Source: Saccharothrix carnea (lineage in GTDB: Bacteria > Actinomycetota > Actinomycetes > Mycobacteriales > Pseudonocardiaceae). From it: 64,000 bases of DNA. The stretch spans positions 53,806-117,805 of the forward strand of contig NZ_PYAX01000020.1 of NCBI RefSeq assembly GCF_003014735.1. Reading direction: 5' to 3'. A program made the translations under genes and the position numbers. The notes below the pieces were generated by a model. It was not told the origin of the DNA, did not search any database, and was given only the letters and a program-made list of their open reading frames with translations. Shown piece by piece: positions 1-9,596 of the stretch. Position 1 is the first letter of the stretch. The number at the start of each line of letters is the position of its first letter.

Positions 1-414
1 AGCCTGGGCGGTTGGACTCCCGTCACTTCAGGGCCACCCACGACTACCTGCTTGTCTTTGCGGAAGACGCCTCGACATGGCGACCGAACCCACTCCCGTG
101 TATGGCCGATTCAGAACCGAGTTACCGCAACTCTGACAACGATCCCCGAGGGCCGTGGCGACCGGTCGATCTGTCCGCCCCTGTTCATCGTGAGAACCTC
201 GGATCTGATCGAACGCGCGGAAGAAGCACTCCGCTTCGTCGAGGACGACCTCGAAACTCCGGGCATCCCGAGCGAACCCTGAGGCGCGCGCCGGTCTCTC
301 TGCTGGACAGGTCAATGCACTCTCATGCTGTGAGCCTTCCGCCGATCGGACACCGCCGGCCTTATGGGATGCCGCAGATTCCCACTTGGTTCGGCGGCCG
401 GTCGTGACAACCGG
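1..414. other. left edge, no clear gene
   Basis: No convincing gene is visible here. A plus-strand reading frame ending near 282 has a protein-like tail (VRTSDLIERAEEALRFVEDD), which could be the 3' end of a gene cut off or eroded at the edge. Its upstream half does not look coding. I cannot assign it. Confidence 0.3.
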
Positions 415-3069
415 CTACCAGAGCTCGCGGCGCCATTCCTCCACGGCCGCAGAAATCTTCGGATCCTGCGCCTTGTCCGCGTGCGCGGCCAGCTCGGACA
501 GTTCGGCGAGCGCGGCTGCCCTCTCCCCGAGGTCGTGGTGGGCCTTCACAAGGGTCAGTCGGGCAGCCAGAGTGCGCTCATCCGCCGGACCCAGGAGGCG
601 GACCAACGACGGGAGCAGGACGGTCAACCCATCGCGGGCTTCCCTCGCCAGACCGCGGAGGCAGACGGCGCTCCATGTTCCCACCATGCTCTGCAGTGTG
701 TCGGGGCGGTGTGGTCCGAGCACTTCCATCTGCAGGTCCAGTGCGAGTTTGTACTGTACTGCGCCGGCTTCGAGCTGTCCGGACTCGATCAGGTATTTCG
801 CCAGCGCGTGCCGGATCCGTCCGACAGCGGGAACCTGATCGGGCCCGCGTCCGAGCGCGGTCGCGAAGCCGTGCATCTCAACTGCGGCCTTCTCGATCCA
901 TCCGCTCTGGGCTAGGACGAACCCGTGCTTCTCGACCCGGCTGACGGTATCGGGGTGCGTCGGTCCAAGCCGTGCCGCGCTGTCGGCCATCACCTGGTAT
1001 ACCTCCTCCAGGGCCGTCGTCAGGTCACCGCGGGCGAAGGCGAGGTCGCCGAGCGCCTCCCGCACGCTGATGGCGGAGGGATGGTCCGGGTCGATCCGCA
1101 GCCAGGTCTCCAGCAGCGCTCGCAGATCGGCTTCGACATCCTCGCCCCGGGCCCAGCGGGCTTGCGCGACGCCGAACAGGGTGGTGAGCCGGGCGGGGTG
1201 CTCCGGCCCGAGCGTCCTGGCTTCACCGGTTGCCACCTCCCCGAACAACCGCAGCGCCCGCCTCGCGTCGCCGGTGCGCAGGAGAACGGCTGCCAACTCG
1301 TGCTTGGCGTACAAGGCCACCGATGACTCGACGCCGTACTCGGCGTCCGCAATGTCCACCACGGCGTCGAACTCAGCCGCCGCGGCCGCGAGATCACCGG
1401 TGGCGGACAGGGCTCGTGCGCGTTCGTGTCGAGTGATCAGCACCTTCTCGCTGCGCTCGCCGTATACCGTGACCAGCAGTGGGAGGAGTTCGCTGAACTC
1501 CGCGCGGGCCTGAGCGGCCTGGCCCTGCTCGATCAGGGCCATCGCGTGGTTGTGCCAGTTCGTGGTGAACGTGTCGAGGTTGGTGAAGTCCGCGCGCAGC
1601 GCCCGCAGTGCGCGCTCAGCCTTGTCGAGTCGGCCGGTCTCCTGCCATACGTTCGCCAGGCGTTGGCGTGCGATCGTGATCGTATCGCGCTCGTGCGGGA
1701 GATGGCGTTCCACCACCTCCAAGGCCACGGAGTGCATCCGCTCGGCGACCGCCCAAGATGCCGCTTCCTCGGCGTGCCTGCCTGCCCAGAACAGTGCACC
1801 CGCCGTGGCCGGGGCATCGTCTGCCGCCACCTCGGCCCCGCGCTCGGCCAGGAGTTCGCAGTGAGGCAGCAGGAGCCTCCACCTCGCCCAGTCCATCGGG
1901 TTGGTCATCTTGGTGACTTCGAACAGCAGCTTGTCACGGACCGAAACCGACGAGTTCGCATGTGGCAGGACGAGTTCCCGGACGAACGAGTGCACGTTCA
2001 AGGCATCCGGGTCGCGATCGGCATGAACCAGCCCGAAGCCGAGAAGGCCATCCACCGCCGTTTCCAACTCCTGCTCCGCGCAGATCACGTCGGGCAGCAA
2101 CAAATCCACCGGGACGGGGGCCGGAGCGAAGGTCGACAACAGGTGCAGCAGCGATCGCGCCGAAACAACCCCTCGTGCCTCCAGCAGCGCGACCGACCGC
2201 TCCCATACCCGAGCCAGCACCTCCGCGCCCGCCGTACGCCGCACCAACACCGGGAACTCCCGGTCCAACGCCCCCACGTAATCGGCGAACGTGCGCGGCG
2301 CTGTGGACCCCGGCAGCCGAAGCGCTGTACTCGTCCGGGCGAGGTAACGACCCGCCAGGAACAACGCGAGCGGCAGTCCGCCGAGCCGCTCGGCGAGCAC
2401 CCGCGAGTCATCCCACGACCCGGCGTGCGGGGCGATCTCGCACAGCATCGCCGCGCCGTCCTCCACCGAGATCGGGAGGACCTCGCGCAGTGTCCACGCC
2501 CTCGGCCATGAGTCGCGCCGCCGGTCGCGACTCGTCACCAGCACAGTGCCACTCCGCGGGGTGCGCACCCAACCGTCGAGCAGCTGCGGCTCATCTGCGT
2601 TGTCGATCACCAACAACCACTCGTCGAGCTCATCGAGAGCCTGCCAGAGCAGGTCCTTCACCGCCGCCGCCGGTGAGCGCAGCACCTCCCTGGGCACACC
2701 CGCCTGCGCCGCCACCTCTACGAGCCCGGCCACCAGCTGCTCTCGCGACGACGCGTCCACCCACCAGACCGTGCGTCCGCCCGCAGCGGCGACTGCGTGA
2801 GCAACCGTGCTCTTGCCGTTCCCACCGCCGCCGCACAGCACGACACCCCCCTCGACCGACCGCAACTCGGCGAGCAACGCGTCACGGCCTCGCACGCGGT
2901 GCTCCACCAAACGCTCCGGAAACGCGACCGACAGCTCGACCGGCGCAGCCGCACCGGAGTTGATGTGCACATCTCCGTAGACATCGCGTCCCTGGAAGAG
3001 GACGCCGTGCAGACTCCCGCTCACGCTGTTGCCGACCTGAGGTTGCACGCCCCACTCCCGTCGCCGCAC
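415..3069 (-). CDS. NB-ARC STAND ATPase with C-terminal tetratricopeptide repeats
   Basis: This is an 884-residue signal-transduction ATPase. A short N-terminal segment (VSGSLHGVLFQGRDVYGDVH) of the kind that often precedes actinomycete NB-ARC domains leads into a P-loop at about residues 78-90 (CGGGGNGKST) and a Walker B-like stretch (LLVIDNADE) near 150-160. The usual ARC helical region (LAERLGGLPLALFLAGRYL) follows. From about residue 400 to the end there are Kinesin-light-chain-type TPR units, such as EVYGERSEKVLITRHERARAL. The family is widespread in filamentous actinomycetes; members are thought to be ligand-sensing switches, and some act in phage defence. No effector domain is visible, so the output is unknown. 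It starts with GTG at 3069; an in-frame GTG a few codons downstream is also possible. It stands alone beside a damaged IS256 element. Confidence 0.85.
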   Translation of the reverse strand: MRRREWGVQPQVGNSVSGSLHGVLFQGRDVYGDVHINSGAAAPVELSVAFPERLVEHRVRGRDALLAELRSVEGGVVLCGGGGNGKSTVAHAVAAAGGRTVWWVDASSREQLVAGLVEVAAQAGVPREVLRSPAAAVKDLLWQALDELDEWLLVIDNADEPQLLDGWVRTPRSGTVLVTSRDRRRDSWPRAWTLREVLPISVEDGAAMLCEIAPHAGSWDDSRVLAERLGGLPLALFLAGRYLARTSTALRLPGSTAPRTFADYVGALDREFPVLVRRTAGAEVLARVWERSVALLEARGVVSARSLLHLLSTFAPAPVPVDLLLPDVICAEQELETAVDGLLGFGLVHADRDPDALNVHSFVRELVLPHANSSVSVRDKLLFEVTKMTNPMDWARWRLLLPHCELLAERGAEVAADDAPATAGALFWAGRHAEEAASWAVAERMHSVALEVVERHLPHERDTITIARQRLANVWQETGRLDKAERALRALRADFTNLDTFTTNWHNHAMALIEQGQAAQARAEFSELLPLLVTVYGERSEKVLITRHERARALSATGDLAAAAAEFDAVVDIADAEYGVESSVALYAKHELAAVLLRTGDARRALRLFGEVATGEARTLGPEHPARLTTLFGVAQARWARGEDVEADLRALLETWLRIDPDHPSAISVREALGDLAFARGDLTTALEEVYQVMADSAARLGPTHPDTVSRVEKHGFVLAQSGWIEKAAVEMHGFATALGRGPDQVPAVGRIRHALAKYLIESGQLEAGAVQYKLALDLQMEVLGPHRPDTLQSMVGTWSAVCLRGLAREARDGLTVLLPSLVRLLGPADERTLAARLTLVKAHHDLGERAAALAELSELAAHADKAQDPKISAAVEEWRRELW

Positions 3070-3323
3070 GACCGGACCTGTGAACTACCCGAGAACCCGG
3101 AGTCAGCCGGACAAGACTCTTCTACCAGCGCAACCCAGAAGATGGCCACCGGGACGGGGTCGACGGGGATCCCCTCAACGGCAGCCGCCACAAGCTCGTG
3201 AGCGACATCGCCGCCCTCCTGAGGAGCACACTCGATCGGAACACCAAGCCGTCACGGACATCCGCTCATGCCGCAGAGCGCGCGTCCTGCGGGACTGTAG
3301 AACGAGCGGTGTAACTCCCGATC

Positions 3324-4495
3324 ATGGAAGTGCACCTGATGACCGAGATGATGTCCGGCGTGGAGCACGCTGAGGACGCCAAGCCTGAGACCGTTCTGGA
3401 CGGCCTGGGCGAGCAGTTGGTCGACCAGTTGGTCAGCCGGGCCCGCGCCGGTGGACTGAAGTTGACCGGTGAGGGCGGGGTGCTCCAGCAGCTGACCAAG
3501 CGGCTGTTGGAGTCCGCCCTGGAGGGCGAGATCACCGACCACCTGGGCTACGACAAGTACGATCCCGCTGGTCGGGGCACGGGCAACTCGCGCAACGGCA
3601 CCCGCTCGAACACCGTGCTCACCGACGTCGGGCCGGTGGAGATCGACGTGCCCCGCGACCGTGACTCCAGCTTCGAACTGCGGATCGTGGCCAAACGGCA
3701 GAAGCGCCTGACCGGCGTGGACGAGATGGTCATCTCGCTGTCGGCGAAGGGGCTGACCACCGGGGAGATCAGCGCGCACCTGGCCGAGGTCTACGGCGCC
3801 GAGGTCTCCCGCCAGACGATCTCCACGATCACCGGCAAGGTGGTCGAGGGCATGGTCGAGTGGCAGAACCGGCGCCTCGACCCCGTCTATCCGGTGATCT
3901 TCATCGACGCCGTCCACGTCAAGATCCGCGACGGCCAGGTCGCCAACTAGCCGATCTACATGGCCCTGGCCGTGACCGCCGAGGGCCATCGCGACATCCT
4001 CGGGCCCTGGGCCGGCGACGGCGGCGAGGGCGCCAAGTACTGGCTGCACGCGTTGACCGAGCTGCGCAATCGCGGCGTGGCGGACGTGCTCATGGTCGTC
4101 TGTCTGCGACGGGCTGACCGGCCTGCCCGACGCCATCGGGCACCGTCTGGCCCCGCGCAGTGACCCAGACCTGCATCGTGCACCTGCTGCGCAACAGCTT
4201 CCGCTACGCCGCCCGCCAGGACTGGGACGCCGTGGCCAAGGCCCTCAAACCCGTCTACACCGCCCCGACCGAGGCCGCCGCCAAGGAACGGTTCACCGAG
4301 TTCGCCGAGGTCTGGGGCGCCCGCTATCCGGCCATCGTCCGGCTCTGGGACAACGCCTGGGCCGAGTTCGTGCCCTTCCCGGCCTTCGATACCGAGATCC
4401 GGCGGGTGATCTGCTCGACCAACGCCATCGAGAGCGTCAACGCCCGCATCCGACGGGCCGTGAAGGCCCGAGGCCACTTCCCCAATGACCAGGCC
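3324..4495 (+). pseudogene. IS256-family (mutator) transposase, broken
   Basis: The frame encodes a typical IS256 transposase N-terminus (ALEGEITDHLGYDKYDPAGR, then NSRNGTRSNTVLTDVGPVEI) and the catalytic-domain entry IFIDAVHVKIRDGQVAN. A TAG at 3948-3950 interrupts the frame after VAN, where family members normally continue with xxYxALAV. The frame resumes as PIYMALAVTAEGHRDILG, shifts near 4100, and continues from 4160 as TQTCIVHLLRNSFRYAARQD to the conserved CSTNAIESVNARIRRAVK. The extreme C-terminus is missing because an IS30 element begins at 4496. The gene is therefore dead: one nonsense codon, one frameshift and a 3' truncation. Its outer left end probably lies just before 3324, where the sequence tgtaactcccgatcatgg resembles IS256 termini. 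Confidence 0.88.
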
Positions 4496-5757
4496 GGGTG
4501 GATTCAACCGGTCAACGCAACACTGCTGATCAGCGAGGTGTTGCGTGGGTGTTGGAGGTCGACCGGCGATTCCGGTCGCGGTTCGGCGGGAGTTCTGGGC
4601 CGCGGTCCGGTCGGGGATGGTTGTGGCGGAGGCGGCGGCATCGGTCGGCGTGTCGATCACTGTGGCGTGGGAGTGGTTCCGGCACGTTGGCCGCGTGATG
4701 CCCGAGCCTTTCCCCGTATGCCTGCCTTTGTCCGGTGCGCGTCGTCTGTCGTTCCGGGAGCGGGAGGAGATCAGCTGCCGCCGGGCCGCGGGCGAGGGAG
4801 TGCGGGCGATCGCACGGGTACTGGGGCGCTCGCCGTCCACGGTGAGCCGGGAGTTGGCGCGCGGGACCGTCCGTCGGAAGTCCGGGTACCGGGCGTCGGT
4901 GGCCCAGGCGGTGGCCGATCAGCGTGCCCGGCGGCCGAAGGCGAGGCTGTTGGCGGTGGACGACCGGCTGCGTGAGCACGTGCAGAATCGGTTGCGAGCC
5001 AAGGACAGCCCCGAGCAGATCAGTCGGCGCCTACCGCTGCTGTTCCCGACGATCCGGGCATGCGTGTGAGTCACGAGACCGTGTATCGCAGTCTTTACGT
5101 GCAGGGTCGCGGTGGTCTGCACCGGGAGCTGGTGAAGACGTTGCGCACCGGGCGGGCGCTGCGCCGGACGCGACGCACCACCGAGCGGCGTGGGCGTCTG
5201 GCGGGCATGGTCAACATCGCGCTGCGGCCGTCGGAGGTGCTGGACCGTGTGGTCGCGGGGCATTGGGAGGGGGATTTGATCACGGGCAAGGAGAACAAGT
5301 CGGCGATCGGCACGCTCGTGAAACGCTCCACCGGCTTCGTGGTGCTGTTGCACTTGCCGGACAGCCACGGTGCCCTTCCGGTCGGGGAAGCGACGATCGA
5401 GGCGATGAACCGGCTGCCGCCGTTCCTGCGCCGCACTCTGACCTGGGACCAAGGGCAGGAGATGGCCAACCACGCGGTCATCGCCGAGGCCACCCGGCTC
5501 GACATCTACTTCTGTGATCCCCGCTCGCCCTGGCAGCGGGCGACCAACGAGAACACGAACGGGTTGCTACGGCAGTACTTTCCCAAGAGCACGGACCTGG
5601 CCGGCTACCACCGTGACTACCTCGAGTTCGTCGCAGCGCAACTCAACGCCAGGCCGCGCAAACGGCTTGGTTGGCGAACTCCGGCCGAGGCCTTCGACAG
5701 GCTACTCTCAGCACGGCACGACCGACCTGGTGTTGCGTTGACCGGTTGAATCCACCC
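4496..5757 (+). mobile_element. IS30-family insertion sequence with perfect 28-bp terminal inverted repeats
   Basis: The element is bounded by an exact 28-bp inverted repeat: 4496-4523 (beginning gggtggattcaaccggtc) and 5730-5757 (ending ttgaatccaccc). Its total length is about 1262 bp. It is inserted in the 3' end of the IS256 transposase. The sequence to its right does not continue the IS256 gene, so the insertion was accompanied or followed by a deletion. I see no obvious target-site duplication at the two edges. Confidence 0.9.
4545..5749 (+). pseudogene. IS30-family transposase with a single-base frameshift
   Basis: The N-terminal reading frame (4545-5069) has the IS30 helix-turn-helix region (RAIARVLGRSPSTVSRELAR) and runs to ISRRLPLLFPTIRACV before a stop. 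The second frame (5060-5749) carries the DDE catalytic domain: SHETVYRSLY, GHWEGDLITGK, the second Asp in TWDQGQEM and the DPRSPWQRATNENTNGLLRQ stretch with the catalytic Glu. Family members read FPDDPGMRVSHETVY at the junction, so one G appears to be missing in the run ttcccgacgatccggg. This could be a real mutation, a sequencing error or, less likely, programmed frameshifting. The perfect inverted repeats suggest the copy is recent. Confidence 0.88.
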
Positions 5758-6032
5758 GATCGATGAGTCCGGATACACCGTCGGCGTGCCGGAAGTTGGC
5801 GATCGAGCGTTCAGCAGAAGGTGACCACACTTGGCCTTACAGGCTCCGTATGTGGTCACTCGTGAATGAGGTTTGTGGCAAGTGCGGTTGGGTGCTGTTA
5901 CCTGCGGTTTCGTGCCGTTGAGCGCAGCTGGAGGCGTCTCCGAGGACTCCTACTGTGTCAACGTACATCGCCATCTGCTCTGACCTGCGGAAATAGGCCT
6001 TCAGCAGGCTGTGTGGGTGCGGTTGACCGTGG

Positions 6033-6076
6033 TTGGGAGTCGTTGGCTGCGGTTGGACGCAGCCAACGGCTCCCAA
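6033..6076. repeat. 19-bp inverted repeat (hairpin)
   Basis: The arms 6033-6051 (ttgggagtcgttggctgcg) and 6058-6076 (cgcagccaacggctcccaa) pair with one mismatch around a 6-nt loop. No T-run follows on either strand. It could be a terminator of a lost gene or part of an old att/integrase 3' region, since gctccca repeats lie beside it. Confidence 0.6.
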
Positions 6077-6299
6077 TCTGCTCCCACAGCGCTGCTCCCA
6101 GGCATTCGTCGTACGTGGTGAGTCGACGGCCGCTCATGCCGAGGGTCGCGCGTTTGGAACGTCCGCTTCTGTCGATCTCCGGGCGTTTGAACCGTTGCCA
6201 GCCATGGCCGTACTGGTCTCGCCAAGGAAACCTTCACATCGATTGTGCGTGGTTGGGGTTTGACGGATTGTGCCGGTGATCGGACCGAGGATGCGTTCG

Positions 6300-6400
6300 C
6301 TGTGGGCGAGGCGGTCTCGTACAGCGGGATCGCTCGCTCCAGGCTACCCGCCGCCCGGTAGGCGCCAGCGAGGTTGTTGCGGGAGGTCAGCGTGGTCGGG
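6300..6400 (-). pseudogene. TPR-protein fragment
   Basis: The minus strand reads TLTSRNNLAGAYRAAGSLER followed by AIPLYE, a canonical Kinesin-light-chain-type TPR motif as found in NB-ARC/TPR proteins. Nothing recognisable flanks it in frame. It is therefore a single surviving repeat of a lost STAND-type gene, not a functional CDS. Confidence 0.5.
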
Positions 6401-6734
6401 GCCGTGGAGGCGTTCGTGGTGCCTTGTGCGGCGCGGGTGTGCAGGGTGATGGCGTGGTGGGATCGCCTTGATTTTCGAGGTAGCACGACAACCGCAGGCG
6501 ACGAGCGAAACCTGTCACCCCAGTGAGCGGGCGTCACGAGCACTCGACGGGCTATCCGAGCCCTCTGGCCATGCTCACGCTTTAGCCACCGAACTCGCCA
6601 AGATCGGCGGGTCGCCCGACGTGGTCGATACCGTCCTGGAAGCCCTCGACATCGCCGTCCCTTCTCGAACTTGACGCTCCGCCACCAGGTTGGCTCCACC
6701 CCCACTCGCCCCGGGCCGCTACTCTGCGAGTTTG

Positions 6735-9413
6735 ATGAAGGGATCCGGGTTATCTCTGGTCGTCGCGGCCGTCTGGCTGACGCTGGTCGGCGCGGTCGTC
6801 ACGAACTACGTCACGGACGACAATCCTCCCTGGTGGCTGTGGCTCGTCTGGGTCGCGATCGGCGTCGCCCTGACCGCCGTCGAGGTTCTCCGCAACCGCG
6901 GTGGGCTGCCGCCGCTGCTGGGCGGTCCCGGCGAACCCTCCCCGCGGGACCGCATCCGTGTCCTGGACCAGTCGCACGCGGCCGTCCGAACCGCGCTCGA
7001 TGAGGCGTTCACCGGCATCACCCGGCTGGATCTGGCCATCCGGGTGGACGACAAACTGGTCCACGAGCTGCTCCCAGCGTTCGAACGCGACGAGTCCTTG
7101 CTGGTGTTGGGCGCGGCAGGATCCGGCAAGAGCACCGAGCTGGCCCGCCTCGCCGAAGCCCTCGCGGACAAGGCGTCGAAGAACGACCATGAGCCCATAC
7201 CGATCATCCTGAACCTGGCGGGGTGGGGTCGACGCCGCTCACGGCTCGCTGACATGCTCCGACGCGCCAAGACCGACGACGAGCCGGAAGCTCTCCTCGA
7301 CTGGCTGCTGGCCCAAGCCCACGCCCGCTACAAGCTCGTCCCGGACGTCGCCCGCGCGTGGCTGCGCCGCCGGCAACTGGTGCTCCTGCTCGACGGCCTC
7401 GATGAGGTCCCCGCGCCGTTGCGGGTCCGCTGCGCCAATCAGATCGCCGCCCTCGCCACGGACGACGCCGCCCCGCCTCTGGTCGTCACCTGTCGCACCG
7501 TCGACCACGAAGACCTCACCACCCGCCTGCGCCGCACCGCCACCATCGAACCCCTGACACCCGACCAGGTCGCCCAACACGTCCGAGACCTCCCCGAGGG
7601 TTTGCGCGAGATCGTCGACGCCCCACTGTGGCTGCGTGTGCTCCTCACTGTTCACGACCGCGTCGACCTGACCGACGGCGACCTCCGCCGCCGCCTGCTG
7701 GACGCGTACCTGGCCGAACTCCTCGACCGACGGCGGATCGACCGCGTTACCACCCTGCGACGGCTGAGCACCCTCGTCCGCATCGCCCGTACCCGTAACG
7801 ACCCCGACGTCGCCACACCACATCTACCTCGGTGGAGCGACGTCGCCTTCGCCGGACACCTGCCACCGGAGGCGGTGAGCCTGGCGCGGCGGCTCATCGT
7901 GCCTCCCGCCCTCGCCACGGCGGTGACGTCGACCCTGGTCGCCCCGGTGGCGCTGCGCTTCGGCGTCGTTCCGGCGGCGTGGTCGCTGTTGGCGGGCGTG
8001 GCGCTGGTGGCCATCCCGGCGGGGATGCTGAACGACTTGACGGGCCGGTACGTGCTCGACCCGCTGTCGAGGCGACCGCTGCGACGGCTGGCGGGCGTGC
8101 TGGTGGGTGTCATGCTCGGGAGTGCGCTCGGTGGAGTGTGCTTCACCGCCGTCTACGGACTTTCAGTCGCGCCGGTGCCGGTGCGCACGTGGACGCTCGC
8201 ATTGTCGGCGGTAGCGATGGTCTACATGCTCACCAACGAGATGACGAAGGGCAAGTCGTTCCTGCGAATCCTGGCAGTGGTCGGTGTATACACCGCTTGG
8301 CGGCGGTTCGAACTCCACGACCCGTCCCTGGCGCTCGGATTCGCCGGCGGCACGCTCGGCGTCGCGGCCTGCACGGCCATGGGGATGCTCGGGTTTTTCT
8401 CGTCCCAGGGCCAGGCGGACTCCATGCGGACAATCGGAACGCGGGCCGCCTTCTGGCGTCCGGTAGTGGTGACGGCGGTCGTCGGCGGTCTGATGGCGGG
8501 AGCGGGCGCCTTCACCGAGCCCGTTGACCAAGGATCACGGCTGTACGCGGGACTCGCGGTCGGTGTCGTGCTGGGCGGAGTCCCGGCGGCTTACATCGGG
8601 CTTGCGTTGGGGTTCGTGATCGAGCGCTTTGGCTACCGGCCGATGCTGGCATGGACAGGTCTCGTGCCGTGGCGCGTCCGCAGATTCCTGCGCACCGCGG
8701 CGGCGGCAGAGCTGGTCCGCTCGTCCGGCGAGGAATTCCACTTCCCGCACCTCGTGCTGCGCAACCACCTCGGCGCGATCGACCCCTTCGACGGCCGACC
8801 GCCCACGACGGAGTCCACCGCCGCGCAACGGCAGGCCGTCCTGACGAAGGTGCGGATGCAGGTATCTGCCAAGCTCCTCCCGGAACCGCCGCCACGCCAC
8901 CTCTACGGACCTACGGGGCGAGGCTTGGAGTTACCCGGCGGCGGTCGCGTAGTGAAGAAGTGGACCGCCACCACCTTGGGCGACGCCTTCTATCAGACCG
9001 ATCGGGCGATGCTGCTGGTCGGAGCTGCGGAGAGCGATCTGCCGGAGTTGTTGGCGGAACTGACACAGAGTCTGCTCGACTCGACCGACCTGATCCCGAT
9101 GACCGTAAACCTGGCGACCTACCCGAACGGCCCTCGCGCAACGAACGTGGTGCGACCGTTCACGGGCTGGCTGCTCGACCAGCTTGAAGCCCAGTACGGC
9201 GTCGAACCGGAACTGGGACTTCGGTGGCTCACCGAACACCGACTCGCATTGCTCATCCACGGTTACGGGCGTCGCCGGGGACCTGCCGCCGCGGACGAAG
9301 CGGCCGTGATCGAGGAATTCCTCGCGGCGTACGGAATCCCGCCCGTAGTGCTGGCTGGGCGAGACACCGGTGTGCCACCGCCAGCAGGGCTGCACCGCGC
9401 CGAGTTGCGGTAG
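6735..9413 (+). CDS. membrane NACHT NTPase with a degenerate second NACHT-like domain
   Basis: This protein has about 892 residues. Two N-terminal hydrophobic helices (about 5-25 and 33-55) precede a NACHT domain: Walker A GAAGSGKST near 127-135, Walker B LVLLLDGLDEV near 215-225 and a sensor-like PPLVVTCRT. Residues about 390-635 form a block of hydrophobic segments, probably seven or eight membrane helices. The C-terminal 150 residues then repeat the layout of the NACHT core in degenerate form: LLVGAAESDLPELL, IPMTVNLATY, LALLIHGYGRR, PPVVLAGRD. Actinomycete NACHT proteins of this kind are candidate immune ATPases; no enzymatic effector is visible. I chose the ATG at 6735 because it leads straight into the first membrane helix; an in-frame ATG at 6690 would add 15 residues of poor quality. 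It is isolated among IS debris. Confidence 0.82.
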   Translation: MKGSGLSLVVAAVWLTLVGAVVTNYVTDDNPPWWLWLVWVAIGVALTAVEVLRNRGGLPPLLGGPGEPSPRDRIRVLDQSHAAVRTALDEAFTGITRLDLAIRVDDKLVHELLPAFERDESLLVLGAAGSGKSTELARLAEALADKASKNDHEPIPIILNLAGWGRRRSRLADMLRRAKTDDEPEALLDWLLAQAHARYKLVPDVARAWLRRRQLVLLLDGLDEVPAPLRVRCANQIAALATDDAAPPLVVTCRTVDHEDLTTRLRRTATIEPLTPDQVAQHVRDLPEGLREIVDAPLWLRVLLTVHDRVDLTDGDLRRRLLDAYLAELLDRRRIDRVTTLRRLSTLVRIARTRNDPDVATPHLPRWSDVAFAGHLPPEAVSLARRLIVPPALATAVTSTLVAPVALRFGVVPAAWSLLAGVALVAIPAGMLNDLTGRYVLDPLSRRPLRRLAGVLVGVMLGSALGGVCFTAVYGLSVAPVPVRTWTLALSAVAMVYMLTNEMTKGKSFLRILAVVGVYTAWRRFELHDPSLALGFAGGTLGVAACTAMGMLGFFSSQGQADSMRTIGTRAAFWRPVVVTAVVGGLMAGAGAFTEPVDQGSRLYAGLAVGVVLGGVPAAYIGLALGFVIERFGYRPMLAWTGLVPWRVRRFLRTAAAAELVRSSGEEFHFPHLVLRNHLGAIDPFDGRPPTTESTAAQRQAVLTKVRMQVSAKLLPEPPPRHLYGPTGRGLELPGGGRVVKKWTATTLGDAFYQTDRAMLLVGAAESDLPELLAELTQSLLDSTDLIPMTVNLATYPNGPRATNVVRPFTGWLLDQLEAQYGVEPELGLRWLTEHRLALLIHGYGRRRGPAAADEAAVIEEFLAAYGIPPVVLAGRDTGVPPPAGLHRAELR

Positions 9414-9479
9414 CGCCTACTGGGCGCGCGGTCGAGTAGGCGGTGCGATGGCTGAGGCGGGCCAGTTCGCCTTGTATCC

Positions 9480-9560
9480 GGCGGTGGCCAGCGGGGGTTC
9501 TCGGCGAGGCGCAACACGAGCGACTTGGTGGCGGCTCGTGTCGGCGGGCGTCCGGTGTGT
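9480..9560 (-). pseudogene. transposase fragment (integrase-core type)
   Basis: The minus strand encodes GRPPTRAATKSLVLRLAENP followed by RW, matching the segment of the 22.5-kb transposase that reads GRPPTRTAIKTLVLRLAREN. No start, end or terminal repeat survives. Confidence 0.55.
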
Positions 9561-9596
9561 CGACGCGCGGGGGCCATTAGCCGTGGACGGTGTACC

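Larger units (their letters stand above)
5758..6734. other. gene-poor stretch with relics
   Basis: There is no intact gene. The stretch holds a strong hairpin at 6033-6076, clustered ctccca motifs like those found downstream of the two integrase genes in this window, a short TPR relic near 6300-6400 on the minus strand, and a plus-strand frame ending near 6674 whose last 30 residues (HALATELAKIGGSPDVVDTV) look protein-like but are unassignable. It reads as scar tissue between the IS256/IS30 nest and the NACHT gene. Confidence 0.5.

Noticed and set aside
5830..5870. gtgaccaca/tgtggtcac dyad after the IS30 as its terminus or an att site
   Set aside because: It lies about 60 bp outside the perfect IS30 inverted repeats and matches no tRNA end; too little to call.
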